A stretch of DNA of 64,000 bases from the NCBI GenBank assembly GCA_947494975.1, contig CANLXA010000002.1, positions 434,001-498,000 on the forward strand, given 5' to 3'. The position numbers were made by a program, and so were the translations under genes. The notes under the pieces were generated by a model, which had not been told where the DNA came from, did no database searches, and worked only from the letters and a program-made list of their open reading frames with translations. Of the stretch, positions 9,995 to 18,145 are shown one piece after another. How positions within the stretch are numbered: position 1 is the stretch's first letter; each line of letters starts with the position of its first letter. Origin of the DNA: an uncultured Roseicyclus sp. (GTDB lineage: Bacteria > Pseudomonadota > Alphaproteobacteria > Rhodobacterales > Rhodobacteraceae).

Positions 9995-11149
9995 ATGTCC
10001 GAAATCCTGACCGCGCGCGCGCTTCTGGCGAAGCTGGTGTCGTTTCCGACCGTAAGCCGCGACAGCAATCTGGAATTGGTGGATTGGGTGGCGGAATACC
10101 TGGACGGTCATGGCATCGCGACGGCGCGCGATTATGACGACACCGGCAAGAAAGCCTCGCTCTATGCCCATGTCGGCCCTGAAGAGACGGGCGGCGTGGT
10201 TCTGTCGGGCCATACGGATGTTGTCCCCGTCGACGGGCAGGCCTGGGAGACCGATCCGTTCTGGGTAACGGAGAAAGACGGCAAACTCTTCGGGCGCGGC
10301 ACCTGTGACATGAAGGGGTTCGATGCGCTTGCGATCTGGGCCGCGGTCGAGGCCAAGCGGCGCGGCGTGACACGGCCCCTGCAACTGGCGTTGAGCCGGG
10401 ACGAGGAGATCGGCTGCGTCGGGGCCCCGCCGATGATCGAGCGGATGAAGGGGCAATTGCCGAAGGCATCGCTTGCCATCATCGGCGAGCCGACGAGCAT
10501 GGGCATCATCAACGGTCATAAAGGCGGCACCGGGTTCGACCTGCACTTCAAGGGGTTCGAGATTCATTCGTCCCTGCAGGACCGCGGTGTGTCCGCGATC
10601 ATGGAGGCCGCCCGCCTGATCCAGTGGTGCAATGAACAAAACGAACAATCGGCGGCCGAGGCGGATCCGGACTCGCCGTTCGATCCGCCGTTCTCCACCC
10701 TCCATGTCGGCATGATCGAAGGCGGGACCGCCCATAACATAACCGCCAAGGATTGCATGTTCGTCTTGTCGCTCCGCTGCCTGCCCACCGAAGATGTCGG
10801 GGAATGGCGCAAGAAGGTGCTGGCCGAGATCGCCCGGATCGAAGCGGGCATGAAGGCAATCCGCCCCGAGGCCGAAATTCACGTCGATCCGCGGTGGGAC
10901 GTGCCGGGACTCAAGGAAGAAGTGGACGGAGAGGCCGAGGCGATGGTTCGGCGTTTGACGGGCCTGAATTCAGCCGGGGTGGTCAGCTTTGGAACCGAAG
11001 CGGGGCAGTTTCAGTCCGCCGGATATTCCGCCATTGTCTGCGGGCCGGGTAACATCGCCCAGGCCCATCAACCCAACGAGTTCATCGAAATCGCGCAGTT
11101 GGAGCAGGGCGAGGCCTTCATGGAGAAACTCCTGTCCGAACTCGCATGA
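9995..11149 (+). CDS. argE: Acetylornithine deacetylase-like M20 peptidase
   Basis: Cytoplasmic M20-family metal hydrolase of 384 residues, closest in pattern to ArgE/DapE deacylases that remove N-acetyl groups from ornithine. Metal ligands and catalytic residues are visible: SGHTDVVPVDG (H73, D75), RGTCDMKGFD (D105) and the RDEE motif (E137/E138). The start at 9995 follows a GGAGAG binding site. It overlaps the next gene by ATGA. Its place with a DAO oxidoreductase, a second M20 enzyme and a divergent peptide importer points to catabolism of acylated amino acids or peptides rather than, or besides, arginine synthesis. Confidence 0.85.
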   Translation: MSEILTARALLAKLVSFPTVSRDSNLELVDWVAEYLDGHGIATARDYDDTGKKASLYAHVGPEETGGVVLSGHTDVVPVDGQAWETDPFWVTEKDGKLFGRGTCDMKGFDALAIWAAVEAKRRGVTRPLQLALSRDEEIGCVGAPPMIERMKGQLPKASLAIIGEPTSMGIINGHKGGTGFDLHFKGFEIHSSLQDRGVSAIMEAARLIQWCNEQNEQSAAEADPDSPFDPPFSTLHVGMIEGGTAHNITAKDCMFVLSLRCLPTEDVGEWRKKVLAEIARIEAGMKAIRPEAEIHVDPRWDVPGLKEEVDGEAEAMVRRLTGLNSAGVVSFGTEAGQFQSAGYSAIVCGPGNIAQAHQPNEFIEIAQLEQGEAFMEKLLSELA

Positions 11150-12498
11150 CCTTCGGCATATCCGCGTTCCGCCCGGACGGGGCGCCCCTACCCAATGCGC
11201 CGCTGCCCGATGCCGTTGATCTGGCCATCATCGGTGGTGGCGTCATCGGCATCGCCACGGCGCTGTTTGCCGCGCGGGCGGGATTGTCGGTTGTCGTGCT
11301 GGAGAAGGGTCGCGTGGCCGGTGAGCAGAGCTCGCGCAACTGGGGCTGGATCCGCGTGCAGGGCCGGGACCGCTCCGAAATCCCGATCACGCTGGAGGCG
11401 CAGGAATTGTGGAAGGCGCTTGATACCGACACCCATGGCCGGTTGGGCCTCAGGCAGATCGGCGTCACGTACCTCGCGCGGACCGATTCCGACATGGAAG
11501 GGTATCAACGCTGGCTCGACATCGCGGCCCCCTTCAATGTGTCGTCGCATCTGTCGGACCGGGCCGCGATGCGGGAGCTGATGGGCGAGCCGAACGCGCC
11601 CTGGGTGGGCGCCCTGCACACGCCGACCGACATGAAGGCGGAGCCCTGGATTGCGGTCCCGGAACTGGCCCGGCTGGCGGAGTCGGACGGCGCCCGGATT
11701 ATTGAGGGCTGCGCCGTCCGCACGCTTGACCGCGCCGCGGGCCGCGTGACCGGCGTGGTGACGGAGCTGGGGCGCATCCGGGCCGAGCAGGTGGTTCTGG
11801 CGGGTGGCGCGTGGTCCTCGCTGTTCCTGCGGCGCCATGGCGTTGACATCCCGCAATTGTCGGTGCGCAGCACGGTGCTTGCGACGGGGCCGTTGCCGCA
11901 GGTTCTGGCCACGGGCGCGGTGGATGATCGCATGGCGATGCGGCCCCGCGAAGATGGTGGATATACACTTGCGCCGTCCGCCTATGGGGAGCTGTTCCTA
12001 GGCCCCGATGCGCTGCGCCACGTGCGGCGGTATCTGCCGCTTGCGATGACGGGGGAGTTCGATGTCCACCTGCGCCGCCCCGCCCCGCGTGGCTACCCCG
12101 ATGCGATCTCCACTCCGCGCCAGTGGAGTGCCGGAGAACAGAGCCCGTTCGAGCGGATGCGGGTGCTGAACCCGGCCCCGAATGCCGAAAAGGTGAGCGA
12201 GCTGACCCGCCGGTTTGCGCAGCTCTACCCGCAAGTGGGCGCGGTTCCGGTGCAGACGGCCTGGGCCGGGATGATCGATGTTCTGCCCGACGTGGTGCCG
12301 GTTGTGGACCATGTGGCGGCCCTGCCGGGCCTGATCGTTGCGACCGGGATGTGTGGGCATGGGTTCGGCATTGGCCCGGCCTTCGGGCGCATCCTGTGCT
12401 ACATGGTTCGGGGGCAATCCACCGGCCACGATCTGGGCCGGTTCACCATGGCGCGGTTTACGGACGGATCCCGCCTGCGCCCCGGACCCAACCTATAA
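11146..12498 (+). CDS. FAD-dependent oxidoreductase of the DAO family
   Basis: A 450-residue flavoprotein. The N-terminal dinucleotide-binding motif is AIIGGGVIGIATALFAARAG (about 28-47), followed by VLEKGRVAGEQSSRNWGW; the C-terminal FAD-binding segment includes GLIVATGMCGHGFGIGPAFG. This architecture is shared by glycine/D-amino-acid oxidases, sarcosine-type and opine oxidases. The ATGA overlap with the argE-like gene implies translational coupling. A role in oxidising the amine released by the flanking deacylases is plausible, but the substrate cannot be assigned. Confidence 0.85.
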   Translation: MTFGISAFRPDGAPLPNAPLPDAVDLAIIGGGVIGIATALFAARAGLSVVVLEKGRVAGEQSSRNWGWIRVQGRDRSEIPITLEAQELWKALDTDTHGRLGLRQIGVTYLARTDSDMEGYQRWLDIAAPFNVSSHLSDRAAMRELMGEPNAPWVGALHTPTDMKAEPWIAVPELARLAESDGARIIEGCAVRTLDRAAGRVTGVVTELGRIRAEQVVLAGGAWSSLFLRRHGVDIPQLSVRSTVLATGPLPQVLATGAVDDRMAMRPREDGGYTLAPSAYGELFLGPDALRHVRRYLPLAMTGEFDVHLRRPAPRGYPDAISTPRQWSAGEQSPFERMRVLNPAPNAEKVSELTRRFAQLYPQVGAVPVQTAWAGMIDVLPDVVPVVDHVAALPGLIVATGMCGHGFGIGPAFGRILCYMVRGQSTGHDLGRFTMARFTDGSRLRPGPNL

Positions 12499-12504
12499 CC
12501 GCTT

Positions 12505-12532
12505 GAAGGTGCCGGTGCGCAGTGGCACCTTC
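12505..12532 (+). other. Intercistronic hairpin
   Basis: A perfect 9-bp inverted repeat (GAAGGTGCC at 12505-12513, GGCACCTTC at 12524-12532) around a 10-base loop, between the oxidoreductase stop and the amidohydrolase start. No T-run follows, so it is more likely an RNA-stability or processing element than a terminator. Confidence 0.45.
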
Positions 12533-12564
12533 GCGCGCGACACGCCAAATCGGGGGAATGAACC

Positions 12565-13728
12565 ATGCCAGTCAAAAATCGCTTTGCCGAACTGTTGCCG
12601 GAAATCACGGAATGGCGGCGGGATATCCATGAAAACCCCGAGATCCTGTTTGAAACGCACCGCACCTCGGCCCTGGTGGCCGAGAAGCTCAAGGCGTTCG
12701 GTTGCGACGATATCGTGACAGGCATCGGCCGCACCGGAGTGGTCGGCATCATCAAGGGCAAGACCGACACATCAGGCAAGACCATCGGCCTGCGGGCCGA
12801 TATGGACGCGCTGCCGATCTTCGAGGATACGGGGCTCGACTATGCCTCCAAGACGCCCGGCGCGATGCATGCCTGCGGCCATGACGGGCATACCGCCATG
12901 CTTCTGGGCGCGGCCAAATACCTGGCCGAGACACGCAATTTCGACGGCACCGTCGCGGTCATTTTCCAGCCGGCGGAAGAAGGCGGCGGCGGCGGCAAGG
13001 AAATGGTCGATGACGGCATGATGGAGCAATTCGGGATCGACGAGGTCTACGGCATGCACAATTGGCCGGGCCGCCCGGTGGGCAGTTTCGCCATCCGCTC
13101 GGGCGCGTTCTTCGCCGCGACGGACACGTTCGAGGTTCAGTTCAAGGGCCTCGGCGGCCACGCGGCCAAACCGCAGGAAACCGTCGATACGACCGTTATG
13201 GCGGCCCATGCCGTGACGGCGCTGCAGACGATCGCGTCGCGCAATGCCGATCCGGTCAGCCAGATCGTCGTATCCGTCACCTCGTTCGAGACGGAATCGA
13301 AAGCCTTCAACGTGATCCCCGAAACGGTCACGATGCGCGGCACCGTGCGGACCATGGCCGAGGAGAACCGTGATCTGGCCGCCAAACGGGTGCCCGAGAT
13401 CTGCGAAGGGATTGCCGCCACGTTCGGGGGGCGGGCGGAGGTAAACTATATCAAGGGCTATCCCGTGATGGTGAATTCCGAGGAGCAGACGGAGTTCGCC
13501 GCCGAGGTCGCCAAGGAGGTGTCCGGCGATTGCATGGACGCGCCGCTGGTGATGGGGGGCGAGGATTTCGCCTTCATGCTGAACGCGCGGCCGGGGGCGT
13601 ATATCCTGGTGGGCAACGGCGACACGGCGATGGTTCACCACCCGAAATACAACTTCAACGACGAGGCGATCCCGGCGGGATGCAGCTGGTGGGCGGAGAT
13701 TGTGGAGCGGCGGATGCCGGCGGCCTGA
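12565..13728 (+). CDS. M20-family amidohydrolase (hippurate hydrolase/aminoacylase type)
   Basis: A 387-residue cytoplasmic zinc amidohydrolase. Signature elements are RADMDALPI (about 73-81), the metal-binding block ending in MHACGHDGHTAML, the QPAEEGGGGG motif with the catalytic Glu pair, and a dimerisation domain containing GHAAKPQETVD. This places it with hippurate hydrolases, IAA-amino-acid hydrolases and N-acyl-L-amino-acid amidohydrolases. It is the third gene of the operon after the argE-like and DAO genes, 66 bases downstream of the latter. It probably hydrolyses N-acylated amino acids brought in by the divergent transporter. Confidence 0.88.
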   Translation: MPVKNRFAELLPEITEWRRDIHENPEILFETHRTSALVAEKLKAFGCDDIVTGIGRTGVVGIIKGKTDTSGKTIGLRADMDALPIFEDTGLDYASKTPGAMHACGHDGHTAMLLGAAKYLAETRNFDGTVAVIFQPAEEGGGGGKEMVDDGMMEQFGIDEVYGMHNWPGRPVGSFAIRSGAFFAATDTFEVQFKGLGGHAAKPQETVDTTVMAAHAVTALQTIASRNADPVSQIVVSVTSFETESKAFNVIPETVTMRGTVRTMAEENRDLAAKRVPEICEGIAATFGGRAEVNYIKGYPVMVNSEEQTEFAAEVAKEVSGDCMDAPLVMGGEDFAFMLNARPGAYILVGNGDTAMVHHPKYNFNDEAIPAGCSWWAEIVERRMPAA

Positions 13729-14225
13729 GATGGGCCGCCTTGGGGGGATCAAGGTTGATAACCTAGGTTAAGTGCCAGTTTCCGTTCCGAGAACAGATTT
13801 TCGTTAACGTTCACTTAACCAACAAGTGCGGGTTTGGGAGGGATTGCATGCCTGCGCGGTGTTCACCCATCCACCCGTTCCGCCCACGCGCGTCACGCGG
13901 ATTGACGTGTGGGGAGGTGGCTTTGGGGCATGGCTGAGAGGCGGTTCGGATGAGCGACACCTTTCATTGGATACTTCGCCCTGGCGCTATTGCCTGAACG
14001 CACTTCTGCAAGCGTTCCCCACTCAATCTCGCGTCGGGAACAAGCGGCGCGCTCCGTCGGCTTACGCCGATCGTTGACCTTGGATCGAGTGGGACGCCGG
14101 GATGCGCGTTTCGGATCGTTTGCCGAGCCAGCAAACGGCTGCCTCGTGCCCATCGTGCGTTGCAGTCCCTGTTCGTCTAGGCTCAGTCTTGGAACAGAAG
14201 GATGCGATAGCGGAGGGCCCGAATC
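13729..14225. other. Non-coding interval with CtrA-like site and hairpin-forming segments
   Basis: No convincing gene in these 497 bases. The 5' part is AT-rich and holds TTAA-N7-TTAA at 13804-13818 and the string TTAACCAACAA (13815-13825), which recurs at 34508-34518. A 29-codon ORF at 13848 (ATG behind GGGAGGG) looks too Pro/Arg-rich to trust. Two adjacent inverted repeats follow: GAACGC/GCGTTC (13996-14001, 14012-14017) and an 11-base arm at 14018-14028 pairing 10 of 11 with 14083-14093. The rest resembles dispersed intergenic sequence; I see no tRNA or riboswitch. Confidence 0.4.
13804..13818. promoter_or_regulatory. Possible CtrA binding site
   Basis: TTAA, seven bases, TTAA: the spacing of the alphaproteobacterial CtrA full site. 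It lies about 410 bases upstream of the nearest plus-strand gene, so its target is unclear. The motif is short and AT-rich, and a chance match is possible. Confidence 0.25.
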
Positions 14226-15248
14226 ATGCGCTGTCTGGTCGTCGGTGGGACGGGTTTTCTTGGTAGCGCGATCACCGACGACCTCATTGAAAACGGCCAC
14301 GACGTCTCGATAATGTCGCGTGGAGAGACACAGCGGCAAGCCAACTCAGCAGCAGAGATCATAACCGCAGATCGGTTTGGTGACCTCGGCGCACTTGGCG
14401 GGCGCGCCTTCGACTGGATCTTCGACACATGCGCGTATTCACCTGATGCTGTGAAATCCCTCTTGAACGCGGTCGGGGATGATATCGGTCGCTATGTCAT
14501 GATCTCGTCGATTTCGGCCTATGGGACATTCGAAAAACCGGGACTGGACGAAACCCAGCGCGTTCCAAATGCGACAGAAGAAGATCTAAAGGTCGCCGCC
14601 AATCTGCCGCCGGAGAGCCGCGCATCTGCATTTGCCTACGGAGCGTCGTACGGTCCTCTCAAACGGGCCTGCGAGATCGAGGCAGGTAAGCTGTTGGGAG
14701 ATCGTGCGACGGCCTTGCGCGCCGGGCTTCTGGTCGGGGCGTGCGACTATTCGGACAGGCTGACATGGTGGGTGCGCCGGCTTGACGAAGCGACAGGTGA
14801 ACGGACAAAGGTTCCCGCGCCTGCGCCGAAAGACCGCCCGGTTCAGCTGATTGATGCGCGTGATGCCGCGCGGTTCGCCGTGCGTGCCGCGAGTGCGGGC
14901 CTGTCAGGCATCTGGAACGTTACGGGTCAACCTCAAAGTCTCGCAGGCGTCCTGAACGCCATTTGCGACGTGGCCGGTTCACAAGCAGAGCTCATTTGGG
15001 TGCCCGAAAACGCAATCCAGGATGCGGATATCGTGCCATGGATGGATATTCCGATGATGGCACCAATCATCCCGTCCTTTCGCCACTTCCTTCACGTCAG
15101 CACCGACAAAGCAAGGTCGTCGGGTCTGACATGCCGACCCCTGGAGGAGACACTTGGGCCTTTGCTGGCATGGGACAGGAGCCGTCGTGACATCGCACTG
15201 AAAGGCGGCATGACGCACGAGCAAGAAGCGAGATTACTGACACGGTGA
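14226..15248 (+). CDS. NAD-dependent epimerase/isoflavone reductase-like SDR
   Basis: A 340-residue extended short-chain dehydrogenase. The N-terminal GGTGFLG (7-13) is the nucleotide-binding glycine motif. The catalytic Ser/Tyr/Lys region is recognisable in VMISSISAYG (about 91-100) and YGASYGPLKRACE, where the Tyr-x3-Lys is Y-G-P-L-K. Homologues of this type are often labelled epimerases or 2'-hydroxyisoflavone reductase-like; the real substrate is unknown. A GGAGG site lies 9 bases before the ATG. It sits in a loosely packed accessory stretch with no operon partner. Confidence 0.75.
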   Translation: MRCLVVGGTGFLGSAITDDLIENGHDVSIMSRGETQRQANSAAEIITADRFGDLGALGGRAFDWIFDTCAYSPDAVKSLLNAVGDDIGRYVMISSISAYGTFEKPGLDETQRVPNATEEDLKVAANLPPESRASAFAYGASYGPLKRACEIEAGKLLGDRATALRAGLLVGACDYSDRLTWWVRRLDEATGERTKVPAPAPKDRPVQLIDARDAARFAVRAASAGLSGIWNVTGQPQSLAGVLNAICDVAGSQAELIWVPENAIQDADIVPWMDIPMMAPIIPSFRHFLHVSTDKARSSGLTCRPLEETLGPLLAWDRSRRDIALKGGMTHEQEARLLTR

Positions 15249-15941
15249 ATGACCGCTTTGTCCGCATAGCCGACCTCGAGCGTGGGCACGTTCTTGTGCT
15301 TATGTCGAATGTCCTGTCTGACCGGCCAAGACGCGGCGTAACGATCACGCCGTCAATGACCTGTATGAGCCGAGCGCAATCGAGGCTTCTGTCGCCATCA
15401 CCCGATGCAGCAGAGCGAGAGTGCCGACCAACTAAGTCTTATCCGCCAGATATTTTTTGCGGGCGTCGAAGAACAATTGCCGCGCGACCGGTCCTCCTCC
15501 GGTCATTCGGTCCACCTCAATGACGAAGGCCGACCACTCCTTTTTATAGAAGTGGTCGGTTTCCGTAGGCAAATACTCGTTAACCAAATCAATTCGACAC
15601 ATGGCGTCTAGATAGCTCGGCCGGCCCATACCTGCCAAGACCGACAAAAAGACATGTCCAAAAGGTGCCTTTCTCTGAAATCCAATCTCGATCCGCATCC
15701 AGACCTTGGCGTTGCCCCGGCGGGTCAACAGCGGCGAAGCCGCACTGCCACAAGCCAGAGGGCCACGTCTTGCGGGACGGACTGTCCGCCAAACCGCTGG
15801 TTTGTCTTGGGAAAATTGGGCCGGGTCTTTGTCCGGGACCCGGCGGAGGGCGGCTTCGAGACCATGTCGGCTGCTGCGCAAGGCACGAATGTCTGCTACC
15901 GAGGCAATGACGGCTTGAAGCGGTTGGTGGGAGACGACCTG
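15249..15941. other. Sparse interval between the epimerase-like gene and the glycolipid-binding gene
   Basis: No gene here is convincing apart from the doubtful minus-strand ORF at 15432-15881. Bases 15245-15430 read like intergenic drift with no strong promoter, terminator or RNA fold that I can see. The plus strand from 15654 is open into the downstream gene, but its first 96 codons look like Arg/Ser/Pro-rich shadow and lack a ribosome binding site. Confidence 0.4.
15432..15881 (-). pseudogene. Doubtful minus-strand ORF, possible gene remnant
   Basis: A 149-codon frame I do not recognise. The C-terminal 90 residues look protein-like (for example VWMRIEIGFQRKAPFGHVFL and DHFYKKEWSAFVIEVDRM), whereas the first 55 residues are Arg/Pro/Ala-rich and look like out-of-frame sequence. 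No good ribosome binding site precedes the only ATG. It may be the 3' remnant of a gene that lost its start, or a small ORF starting internally. Confidence 0.3.
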
Positions 15942-16493
15942 ATGAGGAGCATGATGTGGCGCCGGATCGATGTAGAGGGCTTCGAGGCATGCGCGATCAA
16001 TGAAACGGAGTCGGGCATCCTCATTTCAGGCGCTGCCTTGTATTCGGAGAGGGGCAGGCCGGTCCGGCTTGAATATACGATCAATTGCGATGGTAATTGG
16101 GAGAGCAGCGCGGCGACGATTGACCGATGGGTTGGCGCCGATTTGAAAGAGATCGAATTGAAACGGCTGGATGACGGCGGTTGGGCGGTGAATGGCCGCG
16201 ACATCAACGGCGTTGCCGCTTCGTTTGATATCGATCTGGGCTTTACCCCTGTCACGAACACGATTGCGATCAACAGGTTGAATCTGGGTATCGGAGAGTC
16301 GTCGGGCTTCACCGCTGTCTGGCTGGATGATCAAACGTGGACTTTCAAGCCACTAAAGCAACGATATGCGCGGCTGAGCGAAACCATTTACAGGTATGTT
16401 TCGGTTGAAAGTGGCTACGAAGCGGACCTGACAGTGGACGAGTTTGGCTTTGTTCGCACCTATCCCGACCTGTGGGACGCGGTGATGGACTGA
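15942..16493 (+). CDS. Putative glycolipid-binding domain protein (DUF1089-like)
   Basis: A 183-residue soluble protein. The beta-rich pattern with RRIDVEGFEACAI near the start, a central YTINCDGNWES and a C-terminal AETIYRYVS-like segment ending in DEFGFVRTYPDLW matches my recollection of the putative glycolipid-binding family PF06475. No signal peptide or membrane helix is visible. The ATG at 15942 has a GGGAG site 8 bases upstream; the open frame continues further 5', but that part reads as shadow. Function is unproven for the whole family, and the neighbours give no clue. Confidence 0.65.
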   Translation: MRSMMWRRIDVEGFEACAINETESGILISGAALYSERGRPVRLEYTINCDGNWESSAATIDRWVGADLKEIELKRLDDGGWAVNGRDINGVAASFDIDLGFTPVTNTIAINRLNLGIGESSGFTAVWLDDQTWTFKPLKQRYARLSETIYRYVSVESGYEADLTVDEFGFVRTYPDLWDAVMD

Positions 16494-16532
16494 CAGGGAA
16501 GCCGGCATGGCGCGTCACGCCAGACCGGCCGT

Positions 16533-17555
16533 TTAGCCGCCCGTATGGCTCATATGCCGGGACATCTGACCGTCGACCGCCTGGCGGGAATAGTCGAAAT
16601 CGTGGCCCTTGGGCTTGAGGGAAATCGCCTTGCGGATTGCGTCTTCCAGCACGGTGTTGCCCTCGGAGGCGCGCAGCGGGGCGCGGAGGTCGGCCATGTC
16701 TTCCTGGCCCAGGCACATGTAGAGTTGCCCGGTGCAGGTCAGCCGTACGCGGTTGCAGCTTTCGCAGAAATTGTGGGTGAGCGGCGTGATGAAGCCGATC
16801 TTCTGGCCGGTCTCGTGCAGCTCGACGTAGCGGGCCGGGCCGCCGGTGCGCAGCGGCAGGTCGGTCAGCGTGAAGCGGTCGGCCAGCCGGGCGCGGAGAT
16901 CCTTGAGGGACCAGTATTGGTCAATCCGGTCTTCGTTGCCCAGATCGCCCATCGGCATGACCTCGATGAAGGTGAGGTCCATATCGCGGCTGGCGCACCA
17001 ATCCTGCAAGGTGAACAGTTCGCCCTCGTTGAAGCCTTTCAGCGCCACGGCGTTGATCTTGACGCGCAGACCGGCGGCCTGGGCGGCATCGATGCCGTCC
17101 ATCACCTGCTTGAGGCGGCCCCAGCGCGTTATCTGGGCGAATTTCGCCTCGTCCAGAGTGTCGAGCGAGATGTTGATCCGCTTGACGCCGGCGGCCACCA
17201 AAGGCTCGGCGAAGCGCGACAGCTGGCTGCCATTGGTGGTGAGGGTGAGTTCATCCAGAACACCCGCATCGAGGTGCCGTTTCATACCCTGGAAGAAGGT
17301 CATGATATCGCGGCGCACGAGGGGCTCGCCGCCGGTGATGCGCAGCTTGCGCACGCCCAGGCCGATGAAGGTGGTGCACATCCTGTCGAGCTCTTCGAGC
17401 GTCAGAAGCTCCTTCTTGGGAAGGAACTGCATGTTCTCGGACATGCAATAGACGCAGCGGAAATCGCACCGGTCGGTGACGGAGACCCGGAGATAGGTGA
17501 TCGCGCGTGCGAAGGGGTCGATAAGGGGGGCGGCCCCGGACGAAACGTGTTCCAT
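16533..17555 (-). CDS. moaA: GTP 3',8-cyclase MoaA (molybdenum cofactor biosynthesis)
   Basis: Radical-SAM enzyme that with MoaC converts GTP to cyclic pyranopterin monophosphate, the first step of molybdopterin synthesis. The N-terminal cluster motif is CDFRCVYC, followed by [12 protein letters not shown]. The C-terminal second [4Fe-4S] site is [15 protein letters not shown]. The protein ends in the Gly-Gly tail that MoaA needs for activity. I chose the ATG at 17555 (340 residues) from family length; a GTG at 17606 is also in frame and neither has a strong ribosome binding site. It is divergent from the lipoprotein gene. Confidence 0.95.
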   Translation of the reverse strand: MEHVSSGAAPLIDPFARAITYLRVSVTDRCDFRCVYCMSENMQFLPKKELLTLEELDRMCTTFIGLGVRKLRITGGEPLVRRDIMTFFQGMKRHLDAGVLDELTLTTNGSQLSRFAEPLVAAGVKRINISLDTLDEAKFAQITRWGRLKQVMDGIDAAQAAGLRVKINAVALKGFNEGELFTLQDWCASRDMDLTFIEVMPMGDLGNEDRIDQYWSLKDLRARLADRFTLTDLPLRTGGPARYVELHETGQKIGFITPLTHNFCESCNRVRLTCTGQLYMCLGQEDMADLRAPLRASEGNTVLEDAIRKAISLKPKGHDFDYSRQAVDGQMSRHMSHTGG

Positions 17556-17656
17556 GGGCGGAGAGTAGGCGCGGGGCAGGGAGCGCACAAGGGGACGGTT
17601 GATCACGCTCTGGTGCGGGCCTAACCTGCCCAGACCACGTGATTTGAGGAGCGATC

Positions 17657-18145
17657 ATGACGCGGGCGATTGCGGTATTGGCGGTGCTGGCCCTGGCGGG
17701 ATGCGGCACTGGCGGATTGGGGGGGCTGTTCGCGGGGGACGGCCCCGGCAGCGGATTTGGCCGTGACCGGCCGGATGAGGCGACCGCGTCGGTTGTGACC
17801 GACCCGGTGATCGGCGAGGCGGCGGCAGAGGATATTGCGCCGGAGGATTCAGGCACCCGCGCCGCCGCAGTGGCCGAGGGGAACACCGCGAGCGGCGACA
17901 ATGTGCGGGGCTTTACCGTGGCGAGCCTTGGCGATGCGACCATGCCGGGCCTCTGGATCGAAACGCCGCTTGTGGATCGGGAACGGGCGGCGACGGTGGT
18001 GGCACCCAATGGCACGACGGTTGAGGTCACGGCGCGGCCGTCGGGCGGTGAGCGCGGCTCGGGGTCGCGCCTGTCCTTCGCCGCGTTCCAGGCGCTTGGT
18101 CTTGATCTTACATCGCTTCCCACGGTGACCGTGATTGCCGAATGA
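17657..18145 (+). CDS. Predicted lipoprotein of unknown function
   Basis: A 162-residue protein with a type-II signal peptide: MTRAIAVLAVLALAGC, lipobox LAGC with Cys16 as the lipidated residue. The mature part begins with a Gly-rich, Asp/Ala-rich linker and continues into a roughly 70-residue C-terminal domain (about 90-162) of beta character. I recognise no family. GAGGAG precedes the ATG. Its 3' end overlaps the proposed TTG start of the acyl-CoA synthetase gene by 11 bases, which suggests co-transcription. Confidence 0.75.
   Translation: MTRAIAVLAVLALAGCGTGGLGGLFAGDGPGSGFGRDRPDEATASVVTDPVIGEAAAEDIAPEDSGTRAAAVAEGNTASGDNVRGFTVASLGDATMPGLWIETPLVDRERAATVVAPNGTTVEVTARPSGGERGSGSRLSFAAFQALGLDLTSLPTVTVIAE

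Noticed and set aside
13848-13937. A 29-codon ORF with a GGGAGGG site before its ATG
   Set aside because: The Pro/Arg/Cys-rich peptide shows no recognisable leader or toxin features; too little evidence to call a gene.
13905-13965. A tRNA- or TPP-riboswitch-like stretch (GGGGAGGTGGC, CTGAGA, GGTTCGG)
   Set aside because: The pieces do not assemble into a cloverleaf with a T-arm and acceptor stem, and the second TPP core motif is missing.
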